64,000 nucleotides of DNA from Microbacterium soli (GCF_039539005.1 NZ_BAABCP010000001.1:1984001-2048000); one strand, 5' to 3'. Positions 15,736 to 25,162 are shown, counted from the stretch's first letter. Made by a program: numbers and translations. Notes: generated by a model from the sequence alone, not told the origin.

Positions 15736-17331
15736 TCAGCTGAACTGGTTCATGGTGTTGTGCTTTCCGCCGGCCTTCAGCGCGGCCTCGCCGGCGAAGT
15801 ACTCCTTGTGGTTGTCGCCGATGTCGCTGCCCGCCATGTTCTGGTGCTTGACGGTGGCGATGCCCTGGCGGATCTCCTGGCGCTGCACGTCACGGACGTA
15901 GGTCAGCATGCCCTCGTCGCCGAAGTAGCCCTTGGCGAGGCTGTCGGTCGACAGGGCCGCCGTGTGGTAGGTCGGCAGGGTGATGAGGTGGTGGAAGATG
16001 CCGGCGCGGGCGGACCCGTCGCGCTGGAACGTGCGGATCTTCTCGTCGGCGATCCGGGCGAGCTCGGTGTCGTCGTAGTCCACGCTCATGAGCTTGTCGC
16101 GGTCGTAGGCGGAGACGTCCCGGCCCTGCTCGACCAGCTGGTCGTAGGCCTGCTGGCGGAAGTTGAGCGTCCAGTTGAACGACGGGCTGTTGTTGTACAC
16201 CAGCTTGGCGTCGGGCATGACCTCGCGGATGCGGTCGACCATGCCGGCGATCTGCTCGACGTGCGGCTTCTCGGTCTCGATCCACAGCAGGTCGGCGCCG
16301 TGCTGCAGGGCCGTGATGCAGTCCAGCACCACGCGGTCCTCTCCGGTTCCCGGACGGAACTGGTACAGGTTGCTGGCCAGGCGCTTCGGCCGCAGCAGCC
16401 TCCCCTCGCGCTGGATGACCACATCGCCGTCGCGCAGTTCGGCCTCGCTGATCTCCTCCACGTCGAGGAAGGAGTTGTACTGGTCGCCGAGGTCGCCCGG
16501 CTCCCGGCTGACGGCGAGTTTCTGGGTGAGGCCGGCGCCCAGCGAGTCGGTGCGGGCGACGATGACGCCGTTGTCGACGCCGAGTTCGAGGAACGCGTAG
16601 CGGACCGCATTGAGCTTCGCGATGAAGTCCTCGTGCGGCACCGTGACCTTGCCGTCCTGGTGTCCGCACTGCTTCTCGTCGGAGACCTGGTTCTCGATCT
16701 GGATGGCGCAGGCGCCCGCCTCGATCATCTTCTTGGCGAGCAGGTACGTCGCCTCCGGGTTCCCGAACCCGGCGTCGATGTCGGCGATGATGGGGACGAT
16801 GTGCGTCTGGAACCCGTCGATCTGGGACTGGATGAACTCGGCGGCGGTCTCGTCGCCGGCCGCGCGGGCGGCGTCCAGCCGGGTGAACAGCAGGTCCAGC
16901 TCACGGGCATCCGCCTGACGCAGGAACGAGTACAGCTCCCGGATGAGCGCGGGGACCACGGTCTTCTCGTGCATGGACTGGTCGGGCAGCGGCCCGAACT
17001 CGGAGCGGAGGGCGGCGACCATCCACCCGGACAGGTACAGGTAGCGCTTGTTCGTCGACTTCAGGTGCTTCTTGATGGAGATGAGCTTCTGCTGCCCGAT
17101 GAAGCCGTGCCAGACACCGAGCGACTGGGTGTAGGCCGACGAGTCGGCGTCGTACTCGGCCATGTCGCGGCGCATGATGTCGGCGGTGTGGCGGGCGATG
17201 TCCAGTCCCGTGCGGAACCGGTTCTGCGCCCGCATGCGGGCGGCCGACTCGGGGTCGATGGCGTTCCAGCCCGAGCCGTTGGCGTCCTTCAGCTCCTGGA
17301 TGGCGGCGATGTCGTCCTGATAGTGGGTCAT
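15736..17331 (-). CDS. aceA: Isocitrate lyase
   Basis: Splits isocitrate into glyoxylate and succinate in the glyoxylate shunt, needed for growth on acetate or fatty acids. The 531-aa length and active-site motif KQCGHQDGK (catalytic C222), in place of the KKCGH of the short E. coli/mycobacterial Icl1 type, place it in the long subfamily typified by Pseudomonas AceA. The Mg-binding IIADIDAGFGNPEATY segment (181-196) is present. It is transcribed in the same direction as aceB, 28 bases downstream, so the two are probably an operon under the divergent RamB-type regulator. Confidence 0.96.
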   Translation of the reverse strand: MTHYQDDIAAIQELKDANGSGWNAIDPESAARMRAQNRFRTGLDIARHTADIMRRDMAEYDADSSAYTQSLGVWHGFIGQQKLISIKKHLKSTNKRYLYLSGWMVAALRSEFGPLPDQSMHEKTVVPALIRELYSFLRQADARELDLLFTRLDAARAAGDETAAEFIQSQIDGFQTHIVPIIADIDAGFGNPEATYLLAKKMIEAGACAIQIENQVSDEKQCGHQDGKVTVPHEDFIAKLNAVRYAFLELGVDNGVIVARTDSLGAGLTQKLAVSREPGDLGDQYNSFLDVEEISEAELRDGDVVIQREGRLLRPKRLASNLYQFRPGTGEDRVVLDCITALQHGADLLWIETEKPHVEQIAGMVDRIREVMPDAKLVYNNSPSFNWTLNFRQQAYDQLVEQGRDVSAYDRDKLMSVDYDDTELARIADEKIRTFQRDGSARAGIFHHLITLPTYHTAALSTDSLAKGYFGDEGMLTYVRDVQRQEIRQGIATVKHQNMAGSDIGDNHKEYFAGEAALKAGGKHNTMNQFS

Positions 17332-17359
17332 GTCAAGTCCTTCGTGAGCGGGCGGGTCG

Positions 17360-19027
17360 TCAGGCGGTCTCGGTCAGGAAGCGAGACGCCGTCAGTGTCA
17401 GGAATGCGGGGAACTCGGGCTGGAGAGCGACTTCGCGGAACACGTCGGCGGCGTCGTCGAAGCGATCGCCCTCGGTGCGCGCGGTCTGCGCGATCACCTC
17501 TCCGATGTGGCGTTCGACGTACTCGGCGGTGATGAGGTCGCCTTCCTCCGTGCGGCGGTCCTGGTTGATCCACTGCCAGATCTGCGACCGGCTGATCTCG
17601 GCGGTGGCGGCGTCCTCCATGAGCCCGTCGATGGCCACCGCGCCCTGACCGCGCAGCCAGGCCTCGATGTAGCGGATGGCGACGGACACGTTCTCCCGCA
17701 CGCCGGCGCGGGTGATCGCGCGGCCGATGCGCAGGTCGAGGAGATGGGATGCCGTCACCTCGACGTCGTCGCGCAGACGGTCCAGCTGGTGCGGACGGGC
17801 GCCGAGGACGGCGTCGAACTCGGCCAGCGCGGCGGGGATGAGGTCGGGATGCGCGACCCACGTCCCGTCGAAGCCGTCTCCGGCCTCGCGCCTCTTGTCG
17901 GCCGATACCTTCTCCAGCGCGCGTGCGGTGGCCTCGGCGTCGCGACGGTCGGGGATGAACGCGCTCATGCCGCCGATCGCGTGCGCCCCGCGCCGGTGGC
18001 AGGTCTGCACCAGCAGCTCGGTGTACGCCCGCATGAACGGCACGGTCATCGTCACCTCGCTGCGGTCGGGGAGGACGAAGCGCGCACCGCGGCCACGGTA
18101 GTTCTTGATGATCGAGAAGATGTAGTCCCAGCGGCCGGCGTTGAGCCCCGCGCAGTGCTCGCGCAGCTCGTACAGGATCTCGTCCATCTCGAACGCGGCC
18201 GGCAGGGTCTCGATCAGCACGGTCGCGCGGATCGTGCCGTGCGGGATGCCGAGGTACTCCTCGCTGAAGGAGAACACGTCGTCCCACAGCCGCGCCTCCT
18301 CGCTGGACTCCAGCTTGGCGAGGTAGAAGTAGGGGCCGCGGCCCGCATCGATGAGCGCTCGCGCGTTGTGGAAGAAGTACAGCCCGAAGTCGATCAGGGA
18401 TCCGGATGCCGACAGGGTGCGGCCCGTGCGGTCCGTGAAGTCGATGTGCCTGTCTCCGAGGTGCCAGCCGCGCGGGCGCATCACGATCGTCGGAGTCCGC
18501 TCGGTCGTGACGCGGTATTCCCTGCCGTCGGCGCTGGTGTGCGCGAGCTCGCCGCGGATCGCATCCCGCAGCGTCAGCTGACCGCCGATGAGGTTGCGCC
18601 AGGTCGGGCTGGTGGCATCCTCCAGGTCCGCCAGCCACACGCGAGCACCGGAGTTGAGCGCGTTGACGGTCATCTTCGGGTCGGTCGGGCCGGTGATCTC
18701 CACCCGGCGGTCCTCCAGCCCGGGGCCGGCGCCGGCGACGCGCCAGTCGGGGTCGTCGCGGATGTGCGCGGTGTCATCGCGGAAGCGCGGGTCGTGGCCG
18801 TTCCCGATCTCGAAGCGGCGACGCATCCGGTCGGCGAGACGGTCGTGACGGCGGCCCGCGAACCGGTGGTGCAGCTCCGTGAGGAAGGCCAGCGCCGCGG
18901 GCGTGAGGATCTCCTCGAACCTCTCGTGCAGGGGGCCGGTGATGCGCAGCTCAGGACCCATGCTGCCGACGACGGCGGTGCCGACGGTCCGGATCGGGGC
19001 GGCCTGAGACGCAGTGGGGATGCTCAT
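17360..19027 (-). CDS. aceB: Malate synthase A
   Basis: Condenses glyoxylate with acetyl-CoA to malate, the second glyoxylate-shunt step. 555 aa, the malate synthase A length. Visible: an N-terminal clasp (LTPAALAFLTELHHRF), the DLEDATSPTW Mg/active-site segment, RPRGWHL, the VLIETLPAAFEMDEILYELREH barrel part and the C-terminal domain (WLRGQGAVAIDGLMEDAATAEISR) with its catalytic aspartate. ATG 19027 follows GAGGAGAAG; the frame is open upstream into the ramB promoter but without family similarity. It faces ramB across 151 bases. Confidence 0.95.
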   Translation of the reverse strand: MSIPTASQAAPIRTVGTAVVGSMGPELRITGPLHERFEEILTPAALAFLTELHHRFAGRRHDRLADRMRRRFEIGNGHDPRFRDDTAHIRDDPDWRVAGAGPGLEDRRVEITGPTDPKMTVNALNSGARVWLADLEDATSPTWRNLIGGQLTLRDAIRGELAHTSADGREYRVTTERTPTIVMRPRGWHLGDRHIDFTDRTGRTLSASGSLIDFGLYFFHNARALIDAGRGPYFYLAKLESSEEARLWDDVFSFSEEYLGIPHGTIRATVLIETLPAAFEMDEILYELREHCAGLNAGRWDYIFSIIKNYRGRGARFVLPDRSEVTMTVPFMRAYTELLVQTCHRRGAHAIGGMSAFIPDRRDAEATARALEKVSADKRREAGDGFDGTWVAHPDLIPAALAEFDAVLGARPHQLDRLRDDVEVTASHLLDLRIGRAITRAGVRENVSVAIRYIEAWLRGQGAVAIDGLMEDAATAEISRSQIWQWINQDRRTEEGDLITAEYVERHIGEVIAQTARTEGDRFDDAADVFREVALQPEFPAFLTLTASRFLTETA

Positions 19028-19178
19028 GATCTTCTCCTCCGTGAGATGTCGGTCGGCACGGGATGTGTCGGGGGCCCGGTTGGCTTGACATCCACAATGC
19101 GTGAAGAACCAGACGATCCGTGGCCAGGATCGAGGTGAAGATTGCTTGAAATTCTGTTCCTGTGACACAATCACGGAC
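19028..19178. promoter_or_regulatory. aceB-ramB divergent control region
   Basis: 151 bases between divergent starts, clearly less GC-rich than the flanks. It contains AT-rich stretches (TTGACATCCACAATGCG at 19084-19100; ATTGCTTGAAATTCTG at 19141-19156) and GTGAAGA twice (about 19100 and 19135). RamB in Corynebacterium represses the ace genes and itself by binding such regions, but no unambiguous RamB box was identified by eye. Confidence 0.5.
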
Positions 19179-20630
19179 ATGACCACCGCAGAAGTCGCAG
19201 AAGACTCCGATGCCCTGACCATCGGCCGCCGCATCCGTCAGCTGCGCACGGCCCGGGGGATGACGCTCGACGACCTCGCCGGACTCGTCGGCCGCGCGCC
19301 CAGCCAGCTGTCGATGTTCGAGACGGGCAAGCGCGAGCCCAAGCTCACCCTGCTGCAGAGCATCGCGCGCGCGCTGGGCACCACGATCGACGCTCTGCTG
19401 GAGGGCGAGCCGCTCGATGAGCGCAGCACCATGGAGATCGCTCTGGAGCGCGCCATGAAGGGGCAGACGTTCCAGGCGCTGGGGATCTCGCCCTTCCGCA
19501 TCGGCAAGTCCGTGCCCTCCGAGGTCCTGGGCGCGATGCTCGCCCTGCACGGCGAGATCGAGCGGCTCCGCGATGAGCGCGCGGCCACGCCGGAGGAGGC
19601 GCGCCGCGCCAACGTCGAGCTGCGTCACCTCATGCGGGCGCAGGACAACTACTTCGCCGATCTCGAGTCCGAGGCCGCCGACATCCTCGCCGCTGTGGGG
19701 CACTCCGGCGGCCCTGTCACGCAGCGCACGGCCTCCGAGATCGCCGCGCATCTCGGCTTCACCCTGCACTACGCCGCCGATCTGCCGCAGAGCACCCGCA
19801 GCGTCGCCGACCTCGCCAACGGCAGGCTGTACCTCTCCAGCAGCATCCCCGCCAAGGGCGACGCGCGCACGGCGGTGCTGCAGGCGCTGTCCAGTCGCAT
19901 CCTCGGGCACAGCGAACCCCGCAGCTATGCCGAGTTCCTGCGACAGCGGGTGGAGACCAACTACCTCACGGGCGCCATCCTCGTGCCGGAGGCGCATGTC
20001 GTCCCGGTGCTGCAGGAGGCGAAGTCGCGACGCGCCCTGTCCATCGAGGATCTCCGCGACGCCTACGCGGTCTCGTACGAGACCGCCGCGCACCGGTTCA
20101 CGAACCTCGCCACCCGGCATCTGGGGATCGCCGTGCACTTCCTCAAGGTGCACGAGTCGGGCACGATCACCAAGGCGTACGAGAACGACGACGTGAACTT
20201 CCCCACCGACAGGCTGGGCTCCATCGAGGGGCAGATGTGCTGTCGTCGTTGGACGAGCCGCGAGGTGTTCGAGGTCGAGGACCGCTTCAACCCCTACTAC
20301 CAGTACACCGACACCGGAAACGGCACCTACTGGTGCACGGCCCGCGTGGAGCCCTCCAGTGAGGGCCTGCACTCGGTGAGCGTGGGGGTGCGCTTCGACG
20401 ACACGAAGTGGTTCGTGGGGCGCGACACCCCGAATCGCGGCGTCTCCAAGCACTCCGTCGAGGTGTGCTGCCGTCGCGCGCCGGCCGAGCTCGAGGAGCG
20501 CTGGCGCGAGCGGTCCTGGCCGAACGTGCGCACCCCGCGCACGCTGCTCGCGACGCTGCCCACCGGCGCCTTCCCGGGCGTGGACACCACGGACGTGTAC
20601 GAGTTCCTGGAGGCGCACGCCCCGACGTGA
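19179..20630 (+). CDS. ramB: RamB-type XRE/ScfR regulator of acetate metabolism
   Basis: 483 aa. Residues about 15-70 form an XRE HTH (IGRRIRQLRTARGMTLDDLA then GRAPSQLSMFETGKREP). A central IrrE-like segment (about 220-300, including SYEFLRQRVETNYLTGAIL-like text) and a C-terminal ScfR/DUF2083 domain with conserved cysteines (QMCCRRW, YWCTARV, VEVCCRRAP) follow. This is the layout of corynebacterial RamB, which represses aceA, aceB, pta-ackA and other acetate genes in the absence of acetate. Its position divergent from aceB supports the call. The ATG at 19179 is chosen because upstream residues have no family similarity. Confidence 0.88.
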   Translation: MTTAEVAEDSDALTIGRRIRQLRTARGMTLDDLAGLVGRAPSQLSMFETGKREPKLTLLQSIARALGTTIDALLEGEPLDERSTMEIALERAMKGQTFQALGISPFRIGKSVPSEVLGAMLALHGEIERLRDERAATPEEARRANVELRHLMRAQDNYFADLESEAADILAAVGHSGGPVTQRTASEIAAHLGFTLHYAADLPQSTRSVADLANGRLYLSSSIPAKGDARTAVLQALSSRILGHSEPRSYAEFLRQRVETNYLTGAILVPEAHVVPVLQEAKSRRALSIEDLRDAYAVSYETAAHRFTNLATRHLGIAVHFLKVHESGTITKAYENDDVNFPTDRLGSIEGQMCCRRWTSREVFEVEDRFNPYYQYTDTGNGTYWCTARVEPSSEGLHSVSVGVRFDDTKWFVGRDTPNRGVSKHSVEVCCRRAPAELEERWRERSWPNVRTPRTLLATLPTGAFPGVDTTDVYEFLEAHAPT

Positions 20631-20658
20631 GGTGGGAAGGACACGAGGGCGGATGCGG

Positions 20659-22161
20659 TCACGCGGCGCGCAGCGCCGCCCACACCTCCGCACGGGCGGG
20701 GAACCCGGACAGGTCGGTGCCCAGGAGCTTCGCGGCCCGGGCGATGCGCGTGCGCAGGGTGTGCCGGTGGATGCCGAGAGCCGTCGCGCTGCGCTCGCTG
20801 TGCGCGTCGTGCTCCAGCCACACTCGCAGGGTGCGCTCGAGCTCGGACCCGGTTTCCGCGTCGTGGCGGCGCAGCGGCGCCAGCAGGGTGCGGGCGACGA
20901 GCCGTGCTTCCTCGCCGCCGAGCGCATCCAGCACGCCCCCGGTCAGCGTGCTCCGGTAGCGCACGACACCGTCGGCATCGCCGTGGCGCAGCGCCGCGAG
21001 GGCCTGGGCGTGCGCCTGCGAGAAGGCGGTGTAGTCGGCCGGTTCGGAGACGCCGATCCGGAGGTCGAAGGCGCGGGCGGGTCCGTCGAGGACGTCGGCG
21101 TCCTCCGCGGCCACGCACATCGTGACGCCGTCGGCGTCGTCCGCGATGAACGACGCGGTGCCGGCATCCGTTCGTCTGCGGTCCCACCAGTCCATGATCA
21201 TCTCGACGCGGGAGGTCGCGGCGACCGCCACCACGACCGGCGCCGTCGGGAGCGAGCCCAGCACGCGCCGGGCCAGGCCCGGGTCGTCCGCCCGCAGCGA
21301 CGCCAGCAGCTGGCCGTGCAGTCGGCGCCGCTCCCTGGCCATGCGGCGGTTCTGCTCCAGCGCCAGCGCCGCCATCGCGATGACCGAGGTGATGACCGCC
21401 CGGGTTTCGGGGTCCAGCCCCGCAGCCGCCAGCGCGATCACGCCGCGCAGCCTGCCCGAGCGCCCCAGCGTGAACAGCGTGAACGCCGCAGCGCCGTCCT
21501 CGATCGTCCTGCTGGCCGCGCCGCCGCGGGACAGCAGATCGGCGGCACCGGCGGCCACCGCCGGCATCCCCGCCACGGCTTCGGACGGATGCGCGTGCAC
21601 CAGCGCCCCCGTCGCGTCGAACATCCCCACCCAGCATCCCAGGCGCCGGGACAGCTCGGAGAGCGTGGAGTCCAGCCCGTGCGGCCGGAGGGCGGCGACG
21701 GCCAGTGCCCGCTGCGCGTCGAGGGCCCACGTGCGGCGTGCGTACGCCTCCGCGGCGATGACCTCGGCATGCGCGCGGGCGATGGCGAGGAACGGGATGT
21801 CGTAGGGGACCTCGAACAGCGCCAGGCCCGCCCGCGCGCAGGCGGACACCAGCTCGTCCGGCACGCGGCTGCGGTGCACGCCCGAACCGAAGCCGAGGCC
21901 CAGCACGCCGCGATGCACGAGGCGCGAGACGTACTCCTCGGTCCCGTGCGGATCCTGCTCGGCGAGTTGCACGCCGGTGGTGAGCAGCACGAGATCCTCC
22001 GTGAGGAACGGTGTGGGGTCGAGGAGGTCGGAGCTGTGCACCCAGCGCACCCGCTGCTCCAGCGCATCGGCCCCGAGGGCGCTCTCCTCGGAGAGCAGGC
22101 GCAGCCGCAGGTCCGGGCGGCCGAGCAGCGCACGCAGTGTCGACGCGGCGGTCAGCTCCAT
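20659..22161 (-). CDS. PucR-family transcriptional regulator (GabR-like)
   Basis: 500 aa. N-terminal PucR domain (LTAASTLRALLGRPDLRL; SDLLDPTPFLTEDLVLLTTG; GVLGLGFGSGVHRSRVPDEL), a GAF/GGDEF-like middle, and the C-terminal PucR HTH (about 440-500: LRVWLEHDAHSERSATALG, IHRHTLRTRIARAAKLLG). PucR proteins activate purine or amino-compound catabolism; in Corynebacterium a PucR-type GabR activates gabTDP. It diverges from gabT, so it probably activates the putrescine/GABA operon in response to GABA or a related amine. A long frame extends upstream on this strand but is antisense shadow. Confidence 0.9.
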   Translation of the reverse strand: MELTAASTLRALLGRPDLRLRLLSEESALGADALEQRVRWVHSSDLLDPTPFLTEDLVLLTTGVQLAEQDPHGTEEYVSRLVHRGVLGLGFGSGVHRSRVPDELVSACARAGLALFEVPYDIPFLAIARAHAEVIAAEAYARRTWALDAQRALAVAALRPHGLDSTLSELSRRLGCWVGMFDATGALVHAHPSEAVAGMPAVAAGAADLLSRGGAASRTIEDGAAAFTLFTLGRSGRLRGVIALAAAGLDPETRAVITSVIAMAALALEQNRRMARERRRLHGQLLASLRADDPGLARRVLGSLPTAPVVVAVAATSRVEMIMDWWDRRRTDAGTASFIADDADGVTMCVAAEDADVLDGPARAFDLRIGVSEPADYTAFSQAHAQALAALRHGDADGVVRYRSTLTGGVLDALGGEEARLVARTLLAPLRRHDAETGSELERTLRVWLEHDAHSERSATALGIHRHTLRTRIARAAKLLGTDLSGFPARAEVWAALRAA

Positions 22162-22179
22162 GGCATCCGACTCCTCGGC

Positions 22180-22217
22180 TTGTACAAACGGGCGAAAATA
22201 TGCTTCCGATTGTACGA
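22180..22217. promoter_or_regulatory. Tandem TTGTAC(A/G)A sites, possible PucR-type activator sites
   Basis: TTGTACAA at 22180-22187 and TTGTACGA at 22210-22217 are direct repeats exactly 30 bp apart, close to three helical turns, so bound proteins would lie on one face. They stand upstream of the gabT -10 box at 22249 in the divergent regulator-gabT gap. Confidence 0.5.
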
Positions 22218-22248
22218 CGCGGCGGATGCGGAGTGTGCGGCGGCGACA

Positions 22249-22254
22249 TAGCCT
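22249..22254 (+). promoter_or_regulatory. gabT -10 box, leaderless
   Basis: TAGCCT ends 6 bases before the gabT ATG at 22261, so transcription should begin at or next to the start codon. No Shine-Dalgarno sequence is present. Confidence 0.55.
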
Positions 22255-22260
22255 CGCCTC

Positions 22261-23628
22261 ATGACCCTCATCGACGAGACCATCACAATCCCCGCCGGCG
22301 GACCCACCCTCGAGCAGGTCCGTCGCGTCGTCACCGAGCTGCCCGGGCCGCGCTCGGCCGCCATCCTCTCCCGCAAGACGGATGCCGTCGCCGCGGGCAT
22401 CGCGCATTCCGTGCCCGTCGCGGTCGTCGCCGCCGGCGGCGGAGTCGTCCTCGACGCCGACGGCAACTCGCTCATCGACCTCGGCAGCGGCATCGCCGTG
22501 ACCAGCGTCGGCAACGCCCACCCCGCGGTCGCCGCCGCCATCGCCGCGCAGGCGGCGCAGTTCACCCACACCTGCTTCATGGTCTCGCCGTACGAGTCGT
22601 ACGTCGAGGTCGCCGAGGCGCTGAACCGCCTCACCCCCGGCGCTCACGCCAAGAAGACCGCCCTGTTCAACTCCGGCGCCGAAGCCGTCGAGAACGCGAT
22701 CAAGATCGCCCGCAAGCACACCGGCCGCCAGGCCGTCGTCGCCTTCGACCACGGGTACCACGGGCGCACCAACCTGACCATGGCGCTCACCGCCAAGGCC
22801 ATGCCCTACAAGGCCGGTTTCGGACCGTTCGCCCCCGAGGTCTACCGCGTGCCCGGGTCCTATCCGTACCGCGACGGGCTCACCGGGCCCGAGGCCGCGC
22901 AGCGCGCCATCACGCTCATCGAGAAGCAGATCGGCGCCGACGGCCTCGCCGCCGTCATCATCGAGCCGATCCAGGGGGAGGGCGGCTTCATCGTCCCCGC
23001 CGACGGCTTCCTCGACGCCATCGTCGCCTGGTGCCGAGCCCACGGCGTGGTCTTCATCGCCGACGAGGTGCAGACCGGCTTCGCCCGCACCGGCGCCATG
23101 TTCGCGAGCGAGATCTTCGGCATCGAACCGGACCTCGTCACCACCGCCAAGGGCATCGCCGCAGGGCTCCCGCTGGCCGGAGTCACCGGTCGCGCGGAGA
23201 TCATGGATGCCGCGCACCCGGGCGGTCTGGGCGGCACCTACGGCGGCAACCCGGTCGCCTGCGCGGCCGCCATCGCCGCCATCTCCGCCTTCGAGAACGA
23301 GGGCCTCGTCGAGCGCGCGCAGCAGATCGGCACCATCCTGCAGGAGAGGCTGCGGGCCATCGCCGCCGCCGATCCCCGCATCGGCGACGTCCGCGGGCAC
23401 GGGGCGATGGTCGCCGCCGAGTTCGTCGACCCGGCCACCGGGGAGCCGGACGCCGCGCTCACCGGCGCCGTCGCGAAGGCCTGCATCGCCCAGGGCGTGA
23501 TCGTCCTCACCTGCGGCACCTTCGGCAACGTCATCCGCTTCCTGCCGCCGCTGTCCATCGGTGACGACCTGCTCCGCGACGGCCTCGACGTCGTCGCCGC
23601 CGCGCTCGCCGGCATCCGGCAGGACTGA
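22261..23628 (+). CDS. gabT: 4-aminobutyrate aminotransferase
   Basis: PLP-dependent class III aminotransferase (455 aa) moving the amino group of GABA to 2-oxoglutarate, giving succinate semialdehyde and glutamate. Family marks: NSGAEAVENAIKIARKHTGR (PLP phosphate site), FDHGYHGRTNLTMALT, VIIEPIQGEGGF, the ADEVQTGFARTG aspartate and the TTAKGIAAGLPLAG Schiff-base lysine. It heads an operon with putrescine oxidase and two aldehyde dehydrogenases and is divergent from a PucR regulator. Confidence 0.95.
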   Translation: MTLIDETITIPAGGPTLEQVRRVVTELPGPRSAAILSRKTDAVAAGIAHSVPVAVVAAGGGVVLDADGNSLIDLGSGIAVTSVGNAHPAVAAAIAAQAAQFTHTCFMVSPYESYVEVAEALNRLTPGAHAKKTALFNSGAEAVENAIKIARKHTGRQAVVAFDHGYHGRTNLTMALTAKAMPYKAGFGPFAPEVYRVPGSYPYRDGLTGPEAAQRAITLIEKQIGADGLAAVIIEPIQGEGGFIVPADGFLDAIVAWCRAHGVVFIADEVQTGFARTGAMFASEIFGIEPDLVTTAKGIAAGLPLAGVTGRAEIMDAAHPGGLGGTYGGNPVACAAAIAAISAFENEGLVERAQQIGTILQERLRAIAAADPRIGDVRGHGAMVAAEFVDPATGEPDAALTGAVAKACIAQGVIVLTCGTFGNVIRFLPPLSIGDDLLRDGLDVVAAALAGIRQD

Positions 23629-23632
23629 GACC

Positions 23633-23675
23633 GTCGGTCGCGATCCCGGTCGGGGGATCACGGATCGCGACCGAC
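23633..23675 (+). other. 14-bp perfect hairpin between gabT and the amine oxidase gene
   Basis: GTCGGTCGCGATCC (23633-23646) and its exact complement (23662-23675) flank a 15-base loop. There is no T-run, so it may be a partial terminator or an mRNA-processing/stability hairpin that sets the ratio of GabT to the downstream enzymes. Confidence 0.6.
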
Positions 23676-23710
23676 GCAGCACATTCCGCATCGAATCGAA
23701 GGAGACCAGC

Positions 23711-25090
23711 ATGACTGACCAGGAGATCAGCCGCGACGTCGTCGTCGTCGGCGCCGGGGCCGCCGGACTGACCGCGGCCAACGAGCTGCGCAGGGCGGGG
23801 CTGTCCGTCGCCGTCCTCGAGGCCCGCGACCGCGTGGGCGGCCGGCTGTGGACCGACGTCATCGACGGCGCCATGCTCGAGCTGGGCGGTCAGTGGATCT
23901 CGCCCGACCAGCACGCGCTGCAGGAGACCGTCGAGGACCTCGGTCTGGAGACCTTCAGCCGCCACCGCGACGGCGACAGCGTCTACATCGGCCCGGACGG
24001 CGCCGTGCACCGCTTCACGGGGGAGATGTTCCCCGTGTCGCCCGCGACGGAGAAGGTCATCGCGGAGGTCACCGAGCGCCTCGACGCGATGGCCGCCGAG
24101 GTCGACCCCGACCGCCCCTGGGCGCACCCGAAGGCCGCCGAATGGGATCGGATCACGTGGGACGCCTGGTTGCACGAGCAGACCGATGACGACGAGGCGA
24201 TCCGCAACCTCGCCTTCGCGACAGGGACCGCCATGCTCACCAAGCCCACGCACGCCTTCTCCCTGCTGCAGTCGCTGCTGATGGCGGCATCCGCCGGCTC
24301 CTACTCGAACCTCGTCGACGCCGATTTCATCCTCGACAAGCGCGTCGTGGGCGGACTGCAGCAGGTTCCGCTCCTGCTGGCCGAGCGCCTGGGCGACGAC
24401 GTGCTGCTCGGGCAGCCGGTGCGCAGCCTGGAGTGGTCCGAGGCGGGAGTCGTCGCCACGACGGACCGCACCGTGATCAAGGCCCGCTACGCGATCCTCG
24501 CGCACGCTCCCGTGCTCTACAGCCGCATCTCGTTCACGCCGCCGCTGCCGCGCCGTCAGCATCAGCTGCACCAGCACCTGTCGATGGGCTTCGTCATCAA
24601 GGTGCACGCCGTGTACGACCGGCCGTTCTGGCGCGAGCAGGGCCTGAGCGGCACGGCGTTCAGCCCGTACGAGCTCTCCCACGAGGCGTACGACAACACC
24701 AACCACGGCGACGAGCGGGGAACCCTCGTCGGGTTCGTCAGCGATCGCAACGCCGACGACCTGTTCGAGCTCTCCGCCGACGAGCGCAGGGAGCGCATCC
24801 TCGAATCGCTGTCGCACTACTACGGTCCCGAGGCGAAGAACCCCCTCGTCTACTACGAGAGCGACTGGGGTTCCGAGGAGTGGACCCGCGGCGCCTATGC
24901 GGCCAGCTTCGACATGGGCGGCCTGCACCGCTACGGCGCCGATCTGCGCACCGCCGTCGGGCCCATCCACTTCGCCTGCAGCGACCTCGCCGGCGCCGGC
25001 TACCAGCACGTCGACGGCGCGATCCGGATGGGCAGGCTGGTCGCTTCGCAGATCGTCGACAAGGCGCGCACCGCAGCATCCCAGGAGTGA
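23711..25090 (+). CDS. puo: Flavin monoamine oxidase, probable putrescine oxidase
   Basis: FAD-dependent amine oxidase of 459 aa. The dinucleotide motif is VVVGAGAAGLTAANELRRAG (residues 11-30), followed by LEARDRVGGRLWTD and a C-terminal GAGYQHVDGAIRMG flavin-binding segment. The substrate-domain text (AGSYSNLVDADFILDKRVVGGLQQVP) is of the putrescine oxidase/MAO-N type known from Rhodococcus and Kocuria. It oxidises putrescine to 4-aminobutanal with release of ammonia and hydrogen peroxide. ATG 23711 follows GAAGGAG. Operon context with gabT and gabD supports putrescine as substrate; tyramine-type amines cannot be excluded. Confidence 0.85.
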   Translation: MTDQEISRDVVVVGAGAAGLTAANELRRAGLSVAVLEARDRVGGRLWTDVIDGAMLELGGQWISPDQHALQETVEDLGLETFSRHRDGDSVYIGPDGAVHRFTGEMFPVSPATEKVIAEVTERLDAMAAEVDPDRPWAHPKAAEWDRITWDAWLHEQTDDDEAIRNLAFATGTAMLTKPTHAFSLLQSLLMAASAGSYSNLVDADFILDKRVVGGLQQVPLLLAERLGDDVLLGQPVRSLEWSEAGVVATTDRTVIKARYAILAHAPVLYSRISFTPPLPRRQHQLHQHLSMGFVIKVHAVYDRPFWREQGLSGTAFSPYELSHEAYDNTNHGDERGTLVGFVSDRNADDLFELSADERRERILESLSHYYGPEAKNPLVYYESDWGSEEWTRGAYAASFDMGGLHRYGADLRTAVGPIHFACSDLAGAGYQHVDGAIRMGRLVASQIVDKARTAASQE

Positions 25091-25162
25091 GACGCTGGGC
25101 GGGAACAGCCCGCCCAGCCGCCGATCCGCAATCCTCGCACTCGCAAAGAATTGAGACGAACC

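Noticed and set aside
15637..17532. 631-codon plus-strand frame opposite aceA
   Set aside because: Antisense to a complete isocitrate lyase; V/D/L/G-rich text with no family resemblance.
20659..23874. Very long minus-strand open frame (1071 codons) running through gabT and into the amine oxidase gene
   Set aside because: Only the part from 22161 down matches a family (PucR). The upstream part is the shadow of plus-strand gabT in GC-rich DNA.
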